A DNA stretch of 36,871 nt from Thioalkalivibrio sp. (GTDB lineage Bacteria; Pseudomonadota; Gammaproteobacteria; Ectothiorhodospirales; Ectothiorhodospiraceae). The notes under the pieces are model-generated. The model had not been told where the DNA came from and did no database searches. It was given only the letters and a program-made list of their open reading frames with translations. The stretch spans positions 1 through 36,871 of the forward strand of contig NZ_REBW01000061.1 of the NCBI RefSeq assembly GCF_007692535.1. The letters run 5' to 3'. A program made the translations under genes and the position numbers. Shown in pieces: positions 7,755 to 15,477 of the stretch (its first letter is position 1; every line of letters begins with the position of its first letter).

Positions 7755-7826
7755 TGGTGGGCCATGCGGAAAGTTCGGTACCAGATCGCTTCGCCAGAGA
7801 CGCCGAACTTCCCGCATGGCCCACCA
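7755..7826. repeat. Long inverted repeat downstream of rnfE
   Basis: TGGTGGGCCATGCGGAAAGT... (24 nt, 7755-7778) is mirrored by a 24-nt right arm (7803-7826) with one mismatch and a 24-nt loop. It lies just 3' of rnfE and upstream of the unknown 145-aa gene. As RNA it would fold into a long hairpin and could end or stabilise the rnf message, though no T-tract follows. The right arm is almost identical to a 22-nt sequence on the other side of the rnf cluster. Confidence 0.8.
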
Positions 7827-7829
7827 GGT

Positions 7830-8522
7830 TCAGGTGTGCGAGGTGGCGGGTTGGGACTCGGGCGCGCCGGAAGGGATCGGTTTTGCCTCCAGGCGCGCGT
7901 CGATCAGGTTCTTCACCGCGATCAGCAGACCCATTGCCAGGAAGGCACCGGGCGGGAGCAGGGCCAGCAGGAAGCCGTGTTCCTGGGGGAAGATTTCAAT
8001 CCGCAGCTCGTGGCCCCATTCGCCGAAGAGCAGGTGGGCGTTGTCGAGCAGGCTGCCTTGTCCGATTACCTCGCGCAGGGCACCGATCGCGACCAGTACC
8101 CCGGTGAACCCGACACCCATGGCCAGCCCGTCCAGGGCCGCCCGGGGTACCGAATTGCGAGAGGCGAAGGCCTCGGCACGGCCGATGATGGCGCAGTTGG
8201 TCACGATCAGCGGGATGAAGATGCCCAGCACCAGGAACAGGCCGTGGAACCACGCATTCATCACCAGCTCGATCGCGGTCACCGCGGAGGCGATGATCAG
8301 TACATAGACCGGGATGCGGATCTCCGGCCGGACGTGCTCGCGCAGCAGCGACACCAGCGAGTTGGACACGACCAGGGTCACGATGGTCGCGATGCCGAGA
8401 CCGAGGGCGTTGACGACGGTGCCGGAGATCGCGAGCAGGGGACACAGGCCCAACAACTGGACCAGCCCCGGATTGTTGGTCCACAGACCCTCGCGGATGA
8501 TGTCGAGATAGGTGCTGTTCAT
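7830..8522 (-). CDS. rnfE: Rnf complex membrane subunit RnfE
   Basis: Integral membrane subunit of the Rnf ferredoxin:NAD+ oxidoreductase. The 230-aa product has about six transmembrane helices, including [20 protein letters not shown] and the [20 protein letters not shown] segment typical of RnfA/RnfE/NqrD/NqrE. The conserved Cys in each half (LGLCPL, TNCAI) are the residues thought to hold an intramembrane iron centre. Its ATG overlaps the rnfG stop (ATGA), and it is the last rnf gene of the operon. The C-terminal tail ([16 protein letters not shown]) is polar. Confidence 0.96.
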   Translation of the reverse strand: MNSTYLDIIREGLWTNNPGLVQLLGLCPLLAISGTVVNALGLGIATIVTLVVSNSLVSLLREHVRPEIRIPVYVLIIASAVTAIELVMNAWFHGLFLVLGIFIPLIVTNCAIIGRAEAFASRNSVPRAALDGLAMGVGFTGVLVAIGALREVIGQGSLLDNAHLLFGEWGHELRIEIFPQEHGFLLALLPPGAFLAMGLLIAVKNLIDARLEAKPIPSGAPESQPATSHT

Positions 8523-9265
8523 GGCGTGGCCTCAACGGGTGGCGCGGGTACTGGCTGGGGCTCCTGCACCGGTCCCGGTGGTGTCGTCGGGTCGGGTATC
8601 TCCGGTGACAAGGCCTCAATGGGCAGGAGTTCGCCGTCGACGGGCGGCGGCGTGGCCAGCAGGGCCTCGGCGTTCTCCTGAAAATAGACCAGTGCATTGC
8701 GCACCGCCTGCACGACCGCGCGCGGAGTGATGGTGGCGCCGGTGAACTGGTCGAACACGCCGCCGTCCTTGCGCACCCGCCATTGTTCGATCGGCGGGTT
8801 CCCGAGCGAACGGCTGCGGAAGCCATGGATCCAGTCGGAGCGATCGGCCTCGATGTCGTCGCCGAGTCCGGGCGTCTCGCGGTGCTGCGTGACCCGGACA
8901 CCGAGCACGTGTCCGTCGGCGCTGATCCCGATCAGCAGGTGGATGTTGCCACTGTATCCATTGGGCGCGATCGCCGAAAGCGCCAGGCCGACGACCGCAT
9001 CGCCGCGGCGGGCGAACCAGGCCGGCAGAGCCTCTCCGCCGAGACGCGGGTCGCTCAGCAGGGCGTGGTCGGCCACCGGTTCGTTGTCATGATCCAGCCC
9101 CTCGAGCACCTGCGTGATGCGTACGCGGGTCATCGCGACCCGGTTCTCCGCGATGCGCGCCTCGGTACCGGAGTGAATCCAGGCCACGATCCCGGTCCCG
9201 GTCGCGGCGAACAGGCCCAGCAGCAGGGTGGTGATCACCATATCCCGGACGACGATCCTAGCCAT
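8519..9265 (-). CDS. rnfG: Rnf complex FMN-binding subunit RnfG
   Basis: Periplasm-facing subunit with covalently bound FMN. The 248-aa protein has one N-terminal transmembrane helix ([22 protein letters not shown]) and the flavinylation motif [14 protein letters not shown], in which the Thr of TGAT carries FMN after ApbE action. The [12 protein letters not shown] motif is typical of the FMN-binding domain. A proline-rich tail ([20 protein letters not shown]) extends the C-terminus and is longer than usual. The start overlaps the end of rnfD by 8 bp, and the stop overlaps the rnfE start. Confidence 0.96.
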   Translation of the reverse strand: MARIVVRDMVITTLLLGLFAATGTGIVAWIHSGTEARIAENRVAMTRVRITQVLEGLDHDNEPVADHALLSDPRLGGEALPAWFARRGDAVVGLALSAIAPNGYSGNIHLLIGISADGHVLGVRVTQHRETPGLGDDIEADRSDWIHGFRSRSLGNPPIEQWRVRKDGGVFDQFTGATITPRAVVQAVRNALVYFQENAEALLATPPPVDGELLPIEALSPEIPDPTTPPGPVQEPQPVPAPPVEATP

Positions 9266-10301
9266 GGCCGTCCCGCGAGTGGCCGAAGATGCGCGGCCTC
9301 GTGTAATGATCGAGCGTGGGCGCCACCATGTTCATCAGCAGCACGGCGAAGGCCACCGCGTCCGGGTAGCCGCCCCAGGTGCGGATCACGTAGATCAGCA
9401 GGCCGATCCCGGCACCGAAGAGAATGCGTCCCGTTGGCGTGGTCGCCGCCGACACCGGGTCGGTGGCGATGAAGAAGGCGCCGATGATCGCGGCGCCGCT
9501 GAACACGTGGAACGCCGGCGAAGCGAAGTAGTCCGGGTCGATCACCCAGAAAACACCCGCGACCGTGGCCAGCGTCAGCAGCATGGACACCGGGATGTGC
9601 CAGGTGATCACGCGACGGTACAGCAGCCAGAGTCCGCCCAGCAGGAACAGGTTGCCCGCCCACTCCCACTCGGTCTGCGAGAACGACCCGAACACGGGGC
9701 TTTGGGTCACTTCGGTCACGGTCTGTCCGCTGACGATGCTCTCTCGCATCATGTCCAGCGGCGAGGCCCGCGTGATCGCGTCCCAGTCCATGCCCTCGGG
9801 CAGTCGCCCGGTAAGGGTCGTCTGCAAGGTCTGCAGCAAGCTCAGCGAGGCATTGGTCAGGCCCTCCGGCGAGGGCCAGAGCGAGAGTTCGCGCGGAAAC
9901 GAGACCAGCACCACCACGTAGCCGACCATGGCCGGGTTGAACGGGTTGTAGCCAAGCCCCCCGTACAGATGCTTGGCCACCACGATCGCAAAGGCGGTAC
10001 CGATCAGCAGGACCCAGACCGGCGCCAGCGGGGGAATCGCCAGCGCAAAGAGCCAGCCGGCCAGGATGGCGCTGGAATCACCGAGGGTCGCCAGGACCGG
10101 TCGCCCGCGCGCCGCCACCATCAGCGCCTCGAACGCGACCGAGAACAGGATGGCCAGGCTGACGTTGACCAGCACGCCCCAGCCGAAGAACCAGGTCATT
10201 GCCAGCGTGCCCGGCACCAGCGCGTACAGGACCTGGCGCATGACGCCGCCGACGCTGTGGCCGGGAATGAGGTGGGGGGAGGTGCAGGTCCGGAAGCGCA
10301 T
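9258..10301 (-). CDS. rnfD: Rnf complex membrane subunit RnfD
   Basis: Polytopic membrane subunit (347 aa) homologous to NqrB. It begins MRFRTCTSPHLIPGHSVGGVM, and the conserved KHLYGGLGYNPFNPAMVGYV and GPVSAAT-like DPVSAATTPTGRILFG segments are present. The site where FMN is normally bound to Thr reads DAITRASPLDMM, so a Ser (TCG codon) replaces the usual Thr. The start codon overlaps the rnfC stop by one base (TGATG), implying coupling. It is a likely part of the cation-translocating core. Confidence 0.96.
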   Translation of the reverse strand: MRFRTCTSPHLIPGHSVGGVMRQVLYALVPGTLAMTWFFGWGVLVNVSLAILFSVAFEALMVAARGRPVLATLGDSSAILAGWLFALAIPPLAPVWVLLIGTAFAIVVAKHLYGGLGYNPFNPAMVGYVVVLVSFPRELSLWPSPEGLTNASLSLLQTLQTTLTGRLPEGMDWDAITRASPLDMMRESIVSGQTVTEVTQSPVFGSFSQTEWEWAGNLFLLGGLWLLYRRVITWHIPVSMLLTLATVAGVFWVIDPDYFASPAFHVFSGAAIIGAFFIATDPVSAATTPTGRILFGAGIGLLIYVIRTWGGYPDAVAFAVLLMNMVAPTLDHYTRPRIFGHSRDGHG

Positions 10302-11872
10302 CAGCGGTCGGCCCGCTCGCGGTCAGCGGGGGATGCTTCCTCGTTCGCCTGTGCGCTCTTCTTCGCCCGTGCGCGCTCGATGGCGCCGTCGATGGCGGTC
10401 TTCCTGTCCGGGTCGGTATCCTTCTTTGCCAGCGCAGCTTTCTTGCGCGCGAGGCGTTCGGCCTTCTCCCGTTCCTCACGTTCCTGTCGCAACTGCCTGA
10501 ATTCGAAGCGTTCACGGGCGAGATCCGCCTTCTGACGCTCCTTCTCCCGGCCCCAGATCTCCTGCTTGGCGAAGCGGTAATACTGGACCAGCGGGATGTT
10601 GCTGGGGCAGACATGGGCGCAGCAGCCGCACTCGATGCAGTCGAACAGGCCGTAGTCCTGCACCGAGTCGAAGTCCTTGCCCTTCGCGAACCAGTACAAC
10701 TGCTGCGGGAGAAGGTTGGCCGGGCAGACACGGGTACATTCGCCGCAACGGATGCAGGGCATCACCGGGCCCGGCGCCGGGGTGTCCTCGACCCGCGTCG
10801 TCAGAAGACAGTTGGTCCCCTTGATCACCGGTACCGCGTCGTCGCCGATGGCGAAACCCATCATCGGGCCGCCCATGACCAGGCGGTCGACGCCGGGCGC
10901 GTACCCGCCGGCGGCCGCGACCACATCCGCGAAGGTGGTGCCGATCAGTGCCTCGACATTGCGCGGTTCGCGAATGCCCGGTCCGGTGACCGTGACGATG
11001 CGCGAGATTAGCGGCTGTCCGTGCAGCACCGCGTCGCGTATGGCCTTCAGCGTGCCCGCGTTCTGGCAGACGATCCCCAGGTCCGCGGGCAGTCCGGCAC
11101 TCGGGACCTCGCGCCCCGTCAGCACCTGGATCAACTGACGCTCACCGCCGGTCGGATAGATGCTGGGGATGGAGACGAGACGGATGAAGTCCGATTCCTC
11201 GCCGCGCCGGGCGTCGGTGAGCGCGCGCAGGGCCTCGGGCTTGTTGTCCTCGACCGCGAAAAGCACCCGCTCTGCGCCGAGGATGTGCGCGACGATGCGG
11301 GCACCCTCCAGGATCGCCTCGGGGTAGGTGCGCATCAGGATGTCGTCACAACTGATGTAGGGCTCGCACTCGGCGCCGTTCACCACCAGCGTGTGGATGC
11401 GCTTTCCGGCGCGCGGATTGAGCTTGGCCGCGGTCGGGAACGCCGCACCGCCCATGCCGACGATGCCCGCGGCGCGTACCCGTTCACGCAGGCTGCGCGC
11501 GTCCCGCTCCCGCCAGTCGGGCCAGGCCGGCAAGCGGGTGTCGCCCCATTGGTCGTGGGCATCGGATTCGATGACGATGCAGGGTGCGCTGAGGCAGGAG
11601 GGGTGGGGTATCGGGTGATCGACGATGTCCTTGATCCGGCCCGAGGTCGGCGCGTGCACATGCGCGCAGATGTAGTCCTTCGCCTGGCTGATCCGCTGCC
11701 CCTTGAACACATGGTCGCCGGGCTGGACCAGAGGCTCCGTCGGGGCGCCGATGTGCTGCGACAGCGGCACGTAAAGGTACTTCGGCACGCCCATTGTGAG
11801 CAGTGGATGGGCCGTGCTTTCCGCCTTGTGGTCGGGCAGTTTCAGGCCGCCGTGGAAGCGATGCAGTTGCAT
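10301..11872 (-). CDS. rnfC: Rnf complex iron-sulfur/NADH-binding subunit RnfC
   Basis: Peripheral 523-aa subunit that carries FMN/NAD(H) and two [4Fe-4S] clusters. Seen features: GGLKLPDHK near the N-terminus, the Gly-rich IVGMGGAAFPTAAKLNP nucleotide-binding region, NGAECEPYISCDD, and two ferredoxin motifs CIRCGECTRVCP and CIECGCCAHVCP. The C-terminal tail after the clusters is short and highly charged (Lys/Arg/Ala/Glu-rich, coiled-coil-like), far shorter than the long repeat tail of E. coli RsxC. It lies 27 bp after rnfB and overlaps rnfD. Confidence 0.97.
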   Translation of the reverse strand: MQLHRFHGGLKLPDHKAESTAHPLLTMGVPKYLYVPLSQHIGAPTEPLVQPGDHVFKGQRISQAKDYICAHVHAPTSGRIKDIVDHPIPHPSCLSAPCIVIESDAHDQWGDTRLPAWPDWRERDARSLRERVRAAGIVGMGGAAFPTAAKLNPRAGKRIHTLVVNGAECEPYISCDDILMRTYPEAILEGARIVAHILGAERVLFAVEDNKPEALRALTDARRGEESDFIRLVSIPSIYPTGGERQLIQVLTGREVPSAGLPADLGIVCQNAGTLKAIRDAVLHGQPLISRIVTVTGPGIREPRNVEALIGTTFADVVAAAGGYAPGVDRLVMGGPMMGFAIGDDAVPVIKGTNCLLTTRVEDTPAPGPVMPCIRCGECTRVCPANLLPQQLYWFAKGKDFDSVQDYGLFDCIECGCCAHVCPSNIPLVQYYRFAKQEIWGREKERQKADLARERFEFRQLRQEREEREKAERLARKKAALAKKDTDPDRKTAIDGAIERARAKKSAQANEEASPADRERADR

Positions 11873-11899
11873 GGGCGCATTCTATGGGAATCACGGCCC

Positions 11900-12487
11900 T
11901 CAGGCGGATTCCCGGCGTTTCCCGATGGCATGGCGCCCTTCCCGGCGCGGGCGCTCGATTGGCGAGGGCTCCGGCTGCGACCAGCGCCAGTCGGTGATGT
12001 CCTGCTGCAGCGGAACCATGAAGATGCAGTCGACCGGGCAGGGTTCCAGGCACAGTTCGCAGCCGGTGCATTCCTCCTCGATCACCGTGTGCATCTGCTT
12101 GGCGGCGCCGACGATGGCGTCCACGGGGCAGGCCTGGATGCACAGGGTGCAGCCGATGCAGGTCTGCTCGTCGATCACCGCGACCGACTTTTCCCGGGTC
12201 TCGGCCTCGAGCGGCTTCGGGTCGCGGCCGAGCAGGTCCGCCAGCGCCAGTACCGTCGGCTCGCCGCCCGGGGGGCAGCGGTTGATGTCGGCCTCGCCAG
12301 CCGAGATGGCCTCGGCATAGGGCCGACAGCCCGGGTAACTGCACTGGCCACACTGCGTCTGCGGCAGCAGGGAATCGATCTGGTCTACGATCGGGTCGCC
12401 CTCGACCCGGAAGCGCTGCGCCGAGTAGCCCAGGATCAACCCGAAGGCGAGCGCGAGTCCGGCGATGGCAAGGATAGCGTGGAGCAT
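11900..12487 (-). CDS. rnfB: Rnf complex ferredoxin-type subunit RnfB
   Basis: Membrane-anchored iron-sulfur subunit (195 aa) that takes electrons from ferredoxin. It has an N-terminal helix ([20 protein letters not shown]), the Fe-S domain [16 protein letters not shown] with a fourth Cys in INRCPPGG, and two [4Fe-4S] ferredoxin motifs [14 protein letters not shown] and [14 protein letters not shown]. The C-terminus is short and basic. It starts two bases after the rnfA stop, so the two are co-translated. Confidence 0.97.
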   Translation of the reverse strand: MLHAILAIAGLALAFGLILGYSAQRFRVEGDPIVDQIDSLLPQTQCGQCSYPGCRPYAEAISAGEADINRCPPGGEPTVLALADLLGRDPKPLEAETREKSVAVIDEQTCIGCTLCIQACPVDAIVGAAKQMHTVIEEECTGCELCLEPCPVDCIFMVPLQQDITDWRWSQPEPSPIERPRREGRHAIGKRRESA

Positions 12488-12489
12488 GA

Positions 12490-13068
12490 TCAGAGGCGCA
12501 CCAGGCCGGAGAAGCCCATGAAGGCCAGGGACATCAGTCCGGCCGTGATCATCGCGATCGCGCTGCCGCGGAAGGGCACCGGCACGTCCGCGGCGGCGAT
12601 GCGCTCACGGATCGCCGAGAACAGGATCAGCACGATCGAGAAACCGACCGCGGCGCCGAAGCCGTACAGGGCCGACTCGACGAACCCGTGCGCTTCCTGC
12701 ACGTTCAGCAGCGCCACCCCGAGCACGGCGCAGTTGGTGGTGATCAGTGGCAGGAAGATCCCCAGCACGTTGTACAGCAGGGGACTGGTCTTGTGCACCA
12801 CCATCTCGGTGAACTGCACCACCGCGGCAATGACCAGGATGAAGGCGATGGTGCGCAGGTATTCGAGGCCGAGCGGAGTCAGCAGATACTCGTTGATCAG
12901 GTAGCTGCTGACCGCGGACAGGGTCAGCACGAAGGTCGTCGCCAGACCCATGCCGGTGGCGGTCTCGACCTTGCGCGACACGCCCATGAAGGGACACAGG
13001 CCGAGGAACTTCACCAGGACGAAGTTGTTGACCAGAATCGTGCTGATAAGGATCAGGGCGTATTCCAC
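12490..13068 (-). CDS. rnfA: Rnf complex membrane subunit RnfA
   Basis: First gene of the rnf operon. The 192-aa membrane protein has six predicted helices with [20 protein letters not shown] and [17 protein letters not shown], both conserved in RnfA/NqrE. The track begins at 13122, but the extra N-terminal residues ([16 protein letters not shown]) are unlike the family. The GTG at 13068 gives (V/M)EYALILIS, matching the usual 192-193-aa length, with GGGA as a weak ribosome site. Rnf couples ferredoxin oxidation and NAD+ reduction to Na+ or H+ movement, in either direction. Confidence 0.95.
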   Translation of the reverse strand: MEYALILISTILVNNFVLVKFLGLCPFMGVSRKVETATGMGLATTFVLTLSAVSSYLINEYLLTPLGLEYLRTIAFILVIAAVVQFTEMVVHKTSPLLYNVLGIFLPLITTNCAVLGVALLNVQEAHGFVESALYGFGAAVGFSIVLILFSAIRERIAAADVPVPFRGSAIAMITAGLMSLAFMGFSGLVRL

Positions 13069-13096
13069 GGCAATCCCGGGCGGTGCAATGAAACAA

Positions 13097-13126
13097 AGTA
13101 TCGGGCAGCGGGAGGGATTCACTCAA
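13097..13126 (-). promoter_or_regulatory. Putative sigma70 promoter of the rnf operon
   Basis: On the minus strand TTGAGT (13126-13121) and GATACT (13102-13097) are spaced by 18 bp. They lie about 30 bp upstream of the rnfA GTG, in a suitable position for operon transcription. Prediction from hexamers only. Confidence 0.45.
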
Positions 13127-13165
13127 CCGCGCCGGTGCCTGCACCTGGCTGTGCTCCCTAGGCAA

Positions 13166-13187
13166 CGAACTTCCCGCTTGGCCCACC
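13166..13187. repeat. 22-nt direct repeat, right flank of rnf cluster
   Basis: CGAACTTCCCGCTTGGCCCA (start of the 22-mer) matches 7804-7825 at 21 of 22 positions, in the same orientation. The two copies bracket rnfABCDGE almost exactly. It may be a dispersed palindromic-type repeat half or a relic of recombination. Confidence 0.75.
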
Positions 13188-13256
13188 GGCTCCAACATAG
13201 CACCCCGGCGGAAGGGTTGCGTCTGTCTCCACAGGTCCAGCATGGACACGGGCGCC

Positions 13257-13952
13257 CTATCGCCCGCGGGCCATCGCCTCGGGCATCACGGCCGCAAAAT
13301 CCGGGAAGCTGCGGTGGTGGCCGAATGGCCCCTCGACGCCTTCACGGAGCACCGCCGCGGTGTGCATGCGCGTCAGCGCCGCAGCATCCAGTTCTTCCGG
13401 GCGGTCCGACAGGAAGAGGATCTGTTCCGGCGGCAGCCCGATTTCCGCCGCGATCCGGCGGTAGCTGTCGGCGTCGCGCTTGCCGCCGATGCGGGTGTCG
13501 TAATAACCGCTGAAAAGCGGATTCAGGTCCCCTGCGTCGGTGTGCCCGAAGAGCAGCTTCTGGGCATGCACGGACCCCGAGGAGAAGATGTACAGGTCGA
13601 TCCCCGCGTCCTTCCAGCGACGCAGGGCCTCGGGTACGTCGGGGTAGACGTGTCCGCGGAAGTCGCCCTTTTCGTAACCGTGTTCCCAGATCAGCCCCTG
13701 CAGGGCCTTCAGCGGGGTGATCTTCTGGTCGGCGTCCATCCAGGCCCGCATGCGCTCGATCAGCGCCGTGTCGTCGAGATCGCCGCCCGCGTAGGCGCGT
13801 GCATCGGCGAGCAGGCGCGCGACCCGAGGCTCGTCGCGATGCTCCCGCACGAATCCCGCGAGATGCGCCGCGGCATAGGGGAAGAGAATGTCATGGACGA
13901 ACGACAGGCTGGTGGTGGTGCCCTCGATGTCCAGCAGGACGGCCCTGGTCAT
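13257..13952 (-). CDS. mtnC: Acireductone synthase (enolase-phosphatase E1)
   Basis: HAD-superfamily enzyme of the methionine salvage pathway that converts 2,3-diketo-5-methylthiopentyl-1-phosphate to acireductone by enolisation and dephosphorylation. The 231-aa product has the HAD nucleophile motif LLDIEGTTTSLSFV at the N-terminus, the Ser motif YIFSSGSVHAQ, the Lys-containing GGKRDADSY segment and the acidic motif LFLSDRPEEL. The start overlaps the mtnD stop (ATGA). It is the last gene of the mtnB-D-C operon. Confidence 0.95.
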   Translation of the reverse strand: MTRAVLLDIEGTTTSLSFVHDILFPYAAAHLAGFVREHRDEPRVARLLADARAYAGGDLDDTALIERMRAWMDADQKITPLKALQGLIWEHGYEKGDFRGHVYPDVPEALRRWKDAGIDLYIFSSGSVHAQKLLFGHTDAGDLNPLFSGYYDTRIGGKRDADSYRRIAAEIGLPPEQILFLSDRPEELDAAALTRMHTAAVLREGVEGPFGHHRSFPDFAAVMPEAMARGR

Positions 13953-14509
13953 TGTGCCGATCCGGGCAGCTCGTCCAGCATCGGAAAACGGCGGGCGATC
14001 CCTTCACCGGTGAATTGCGCAACCCAGCCCTCGGTGTTGGTGAAGAGGCGGATCGCGGTGAAGTGCGGTGCCGGACCCATGTCGAACCAGTGCCGGGTGC
14101 CGGCCGGAACCGAGATCAGGTCGCCCGCCTCGGCGTGCAGGCCCAGCACCTCGCCGCCGATGTGCAGGCAGAAGAGCCCGCTGCCCTCGACGAAGAAGCG
14201 GACCTCGTCCTCGCTGTGGGTATGCTCGTCGAGGAATTTCTCGCGGAATTCCGCTCGCTGCGGGTGATCCGGCGTCAGGCGCACGACATCCGCGGTGGAG
14301 AACCCGCGTTCGCGCTTCAGGCGCTCGACGTCATCGGCATAGGCCGTGAGGATGGTCTCCTGGTCGGCGCCCGGGGGCAGGTCGCGGCTGGCATCCCAGC
14401 GTTCGAAGCCGATGCCGGCGTCGGCCAGGATCCGGGTGATCTCGGCGGTGTCTTCGATGTGCGTGCCCTCGCCGGGCGCGGAATCCGGGTAGACGTAGAG
14501 GGTGGTCAT
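13949..14509 (-). CDS. mtnD: Acireductone dioxygenase
   Basis: Cupin metalloenzyme that oxidises acireductone with O2 to the keto acid precursor of methionine and formate (Fe form), or along an off-pathway route (Ni form). The 186-aa product has the metal ligands in DEHTHSEDEVRFF (HxH and Glu) and GTRHWFDMG (His). The track start at 14539 lies inside mtnB; the ATG at 14509 overlaps the mtnB stop (ATGA) and gives MTTLYVYPD, the normal family N-terminus. Which metal is used cannot be read from the sequence. Confidence 0.94.
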   Translation of the reverse strand: MTTLYVYPDSAPGEGTHIEDTAEITRILADAGIGFERWDASRDLPPGADQETILTAYADDVERLKRERGFSTADVVRLTPDHPQRAEFREKFLDEHTHSEDEVRFFVEGSGLFCLHIGGEVLGLHAEAGDLISVPAGTRHWFDMGPAPHFTAIRLFTNTEGWVAQFTGEGIARRFPMLDELPGSAQ

Positions 14510-15129
14510 GGGTTCAGCCTCCGGGAAAGGATCTCGCATTCGAACAGGAACTCGAAGGCCTCGATATGCTGCACGGCAGCTTCCACCGAGCGCCCCCAGG
14601 TGTACAGACCATGACTGCCGATCAGGTATCCGGACAGCGTGGGGTTGCGGTTCATGTAGTGGTCCACCTGCGCCGCCAGTTGCGGCATGTCCTGGGTGTT
14701 CGCAAAGACGGGCACGGGCAGCGAGGTCTCGTGGGTGGTGATCGCGGGAAAGGCCTTCAGCACCTCGTAGTCGTCCAGGGTCAGCCCCTGGGGGAACAGG
14801 CGCGACAGCACCGTCGCGTTCACCGAATGGGTGTGCAGCACGGCGCCGATGTCGGGGTCGCGCCGGTACATCACGATGTGCAGGAAGGTCTCCGCCGAGG
14901 GCTTCTTGCCGGGCGACAGGATGTTGCCGTCGAGGTCCACGACCATGAACCCGTTGTCGTCCAGGTGGCCCTTGTGGCGCCCGGAGACGGTGATCACGAT
15001 CTGCTCGTCGTTCAGCCGTGCGGAGAAGTTGCCCGCGGTCGCGGGTACCCAGCCGCGCTGGGCGAACAGGCGCCCCGCGTCGGCCAGCAGCCGGACCTGC
15101 GCCTTGAATTCCAGTGTATCTTCAATCAT
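14506..15129 (-). CDS. mtnB: Methylthioribulose-1-phosphate dehydratase
   Basis: Class II aldolase-fold enzyme (207 aa) that dehydrates 5-methylthioribulose-1-phosphate. Visible motifs: TAGNFSARL (phosphate site), the zinc-binding LHTHSVNATVLSRL and the second His in GSHGLYTWG. First gene of mtnB-D-C. No mtnA, mtnN, mtnP or mtnK is in the window, so the upstream steps of methionine salvage must lie elsewhere in the genome. Confidence 0.94.
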   Translation of the reverse strand: MIEDTLEFKAQVRLLADAGRLFAQRGWVPATAGNFSARLNDEQIVITVSGRHKGHLDDNGFMVVDLDGNILSPGKKPSAETFLHIVMYRRDPDIGAVLHTHSVNATVLSRLFPQGLTLDDYEVLKAFPAITTHETSLPVPVFANTQDMPQLAAQVDHYMNRNPTLSGYLIGSHGLYTWGRSVEAAVQHIEAFEFLFECEILSRRLNP

Positions 15130-15236
15130 TCCAATGCCGCGAAAAGTGGCGAAGCTTACGCCAGCCTGCGTTGTAAGGAAACTCCAGCTCCCGGTCAGAG
15201 ACCCCGATCATCCGCGTAAATTCGGTCGCAGCCCTG

Positions 15237-15315
15237 TGGAGTGCGGGAGCTTGCTCCCGCTATCGGACGGTCGGGCCGCCCTAGGGGAAAAGCGGCGGCA
15301 ATCCGCCGCACTCCA
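15237..15315. repeat. 79-bp palindromic element, copy 1
   Basis: The element is bounded by the perfect inverted repeats TGGAGTGCGG and CCGCACTCCA. Inside are two strong hairpins, GCGGGAGCTTGCTCCCGC and GCGGCGGCAATCCGCCGC. It lies between mtnB and metG. It resembles a REP/BIME-type or small non-autonomous element; no transposase is nearby. Confidence 0.85.
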
Positions 15316-15355
15316 TAGTGGACCTGTGTTTTTACCGGGTGTCGCCGAAGGCCTG

Positions 15356-15433
15356 TGGAGTGCGGGAGCTTGCTCCCGCTTTGGAGCGTTCGGGCTGCCC
15401 AGGGCAAGAGCGGCGGCAATCCGCCGCGCTCTA
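15356..15433. repeat. 78-bp palindromic element, copy 2
   Basis: A second copy in the same orientation, 119 bp from copy 1. It has the same two hairpins (GCGGGAGCTTGCTCCCGC and GCGGCGGCAATCCGCCGC) but the right terminal repeat has decayed to CCGCGCTCTA. Conservation of the hairpins with divergence of the spacer suggests independent insertion or old duplication. Confidence 0.85.
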
Positions 15434-15477
15434 GAGGTTCGGCGACGTCCCTTGGTGCCCTGCGGAGGCTGCGGACG

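Noticed and set aside
11021-12904. 627-aa plus-strand ORF across rnfC-rnfB-rnfA
   Set aside because: Antisense shadow that spans three recognised rnf genes; no domain-like sequence.
14601-14606. TGTACA motif inside mtnB as a LitR site
   Set aside because: Single copy inside a coding region with no second half-site; chance occurrence.
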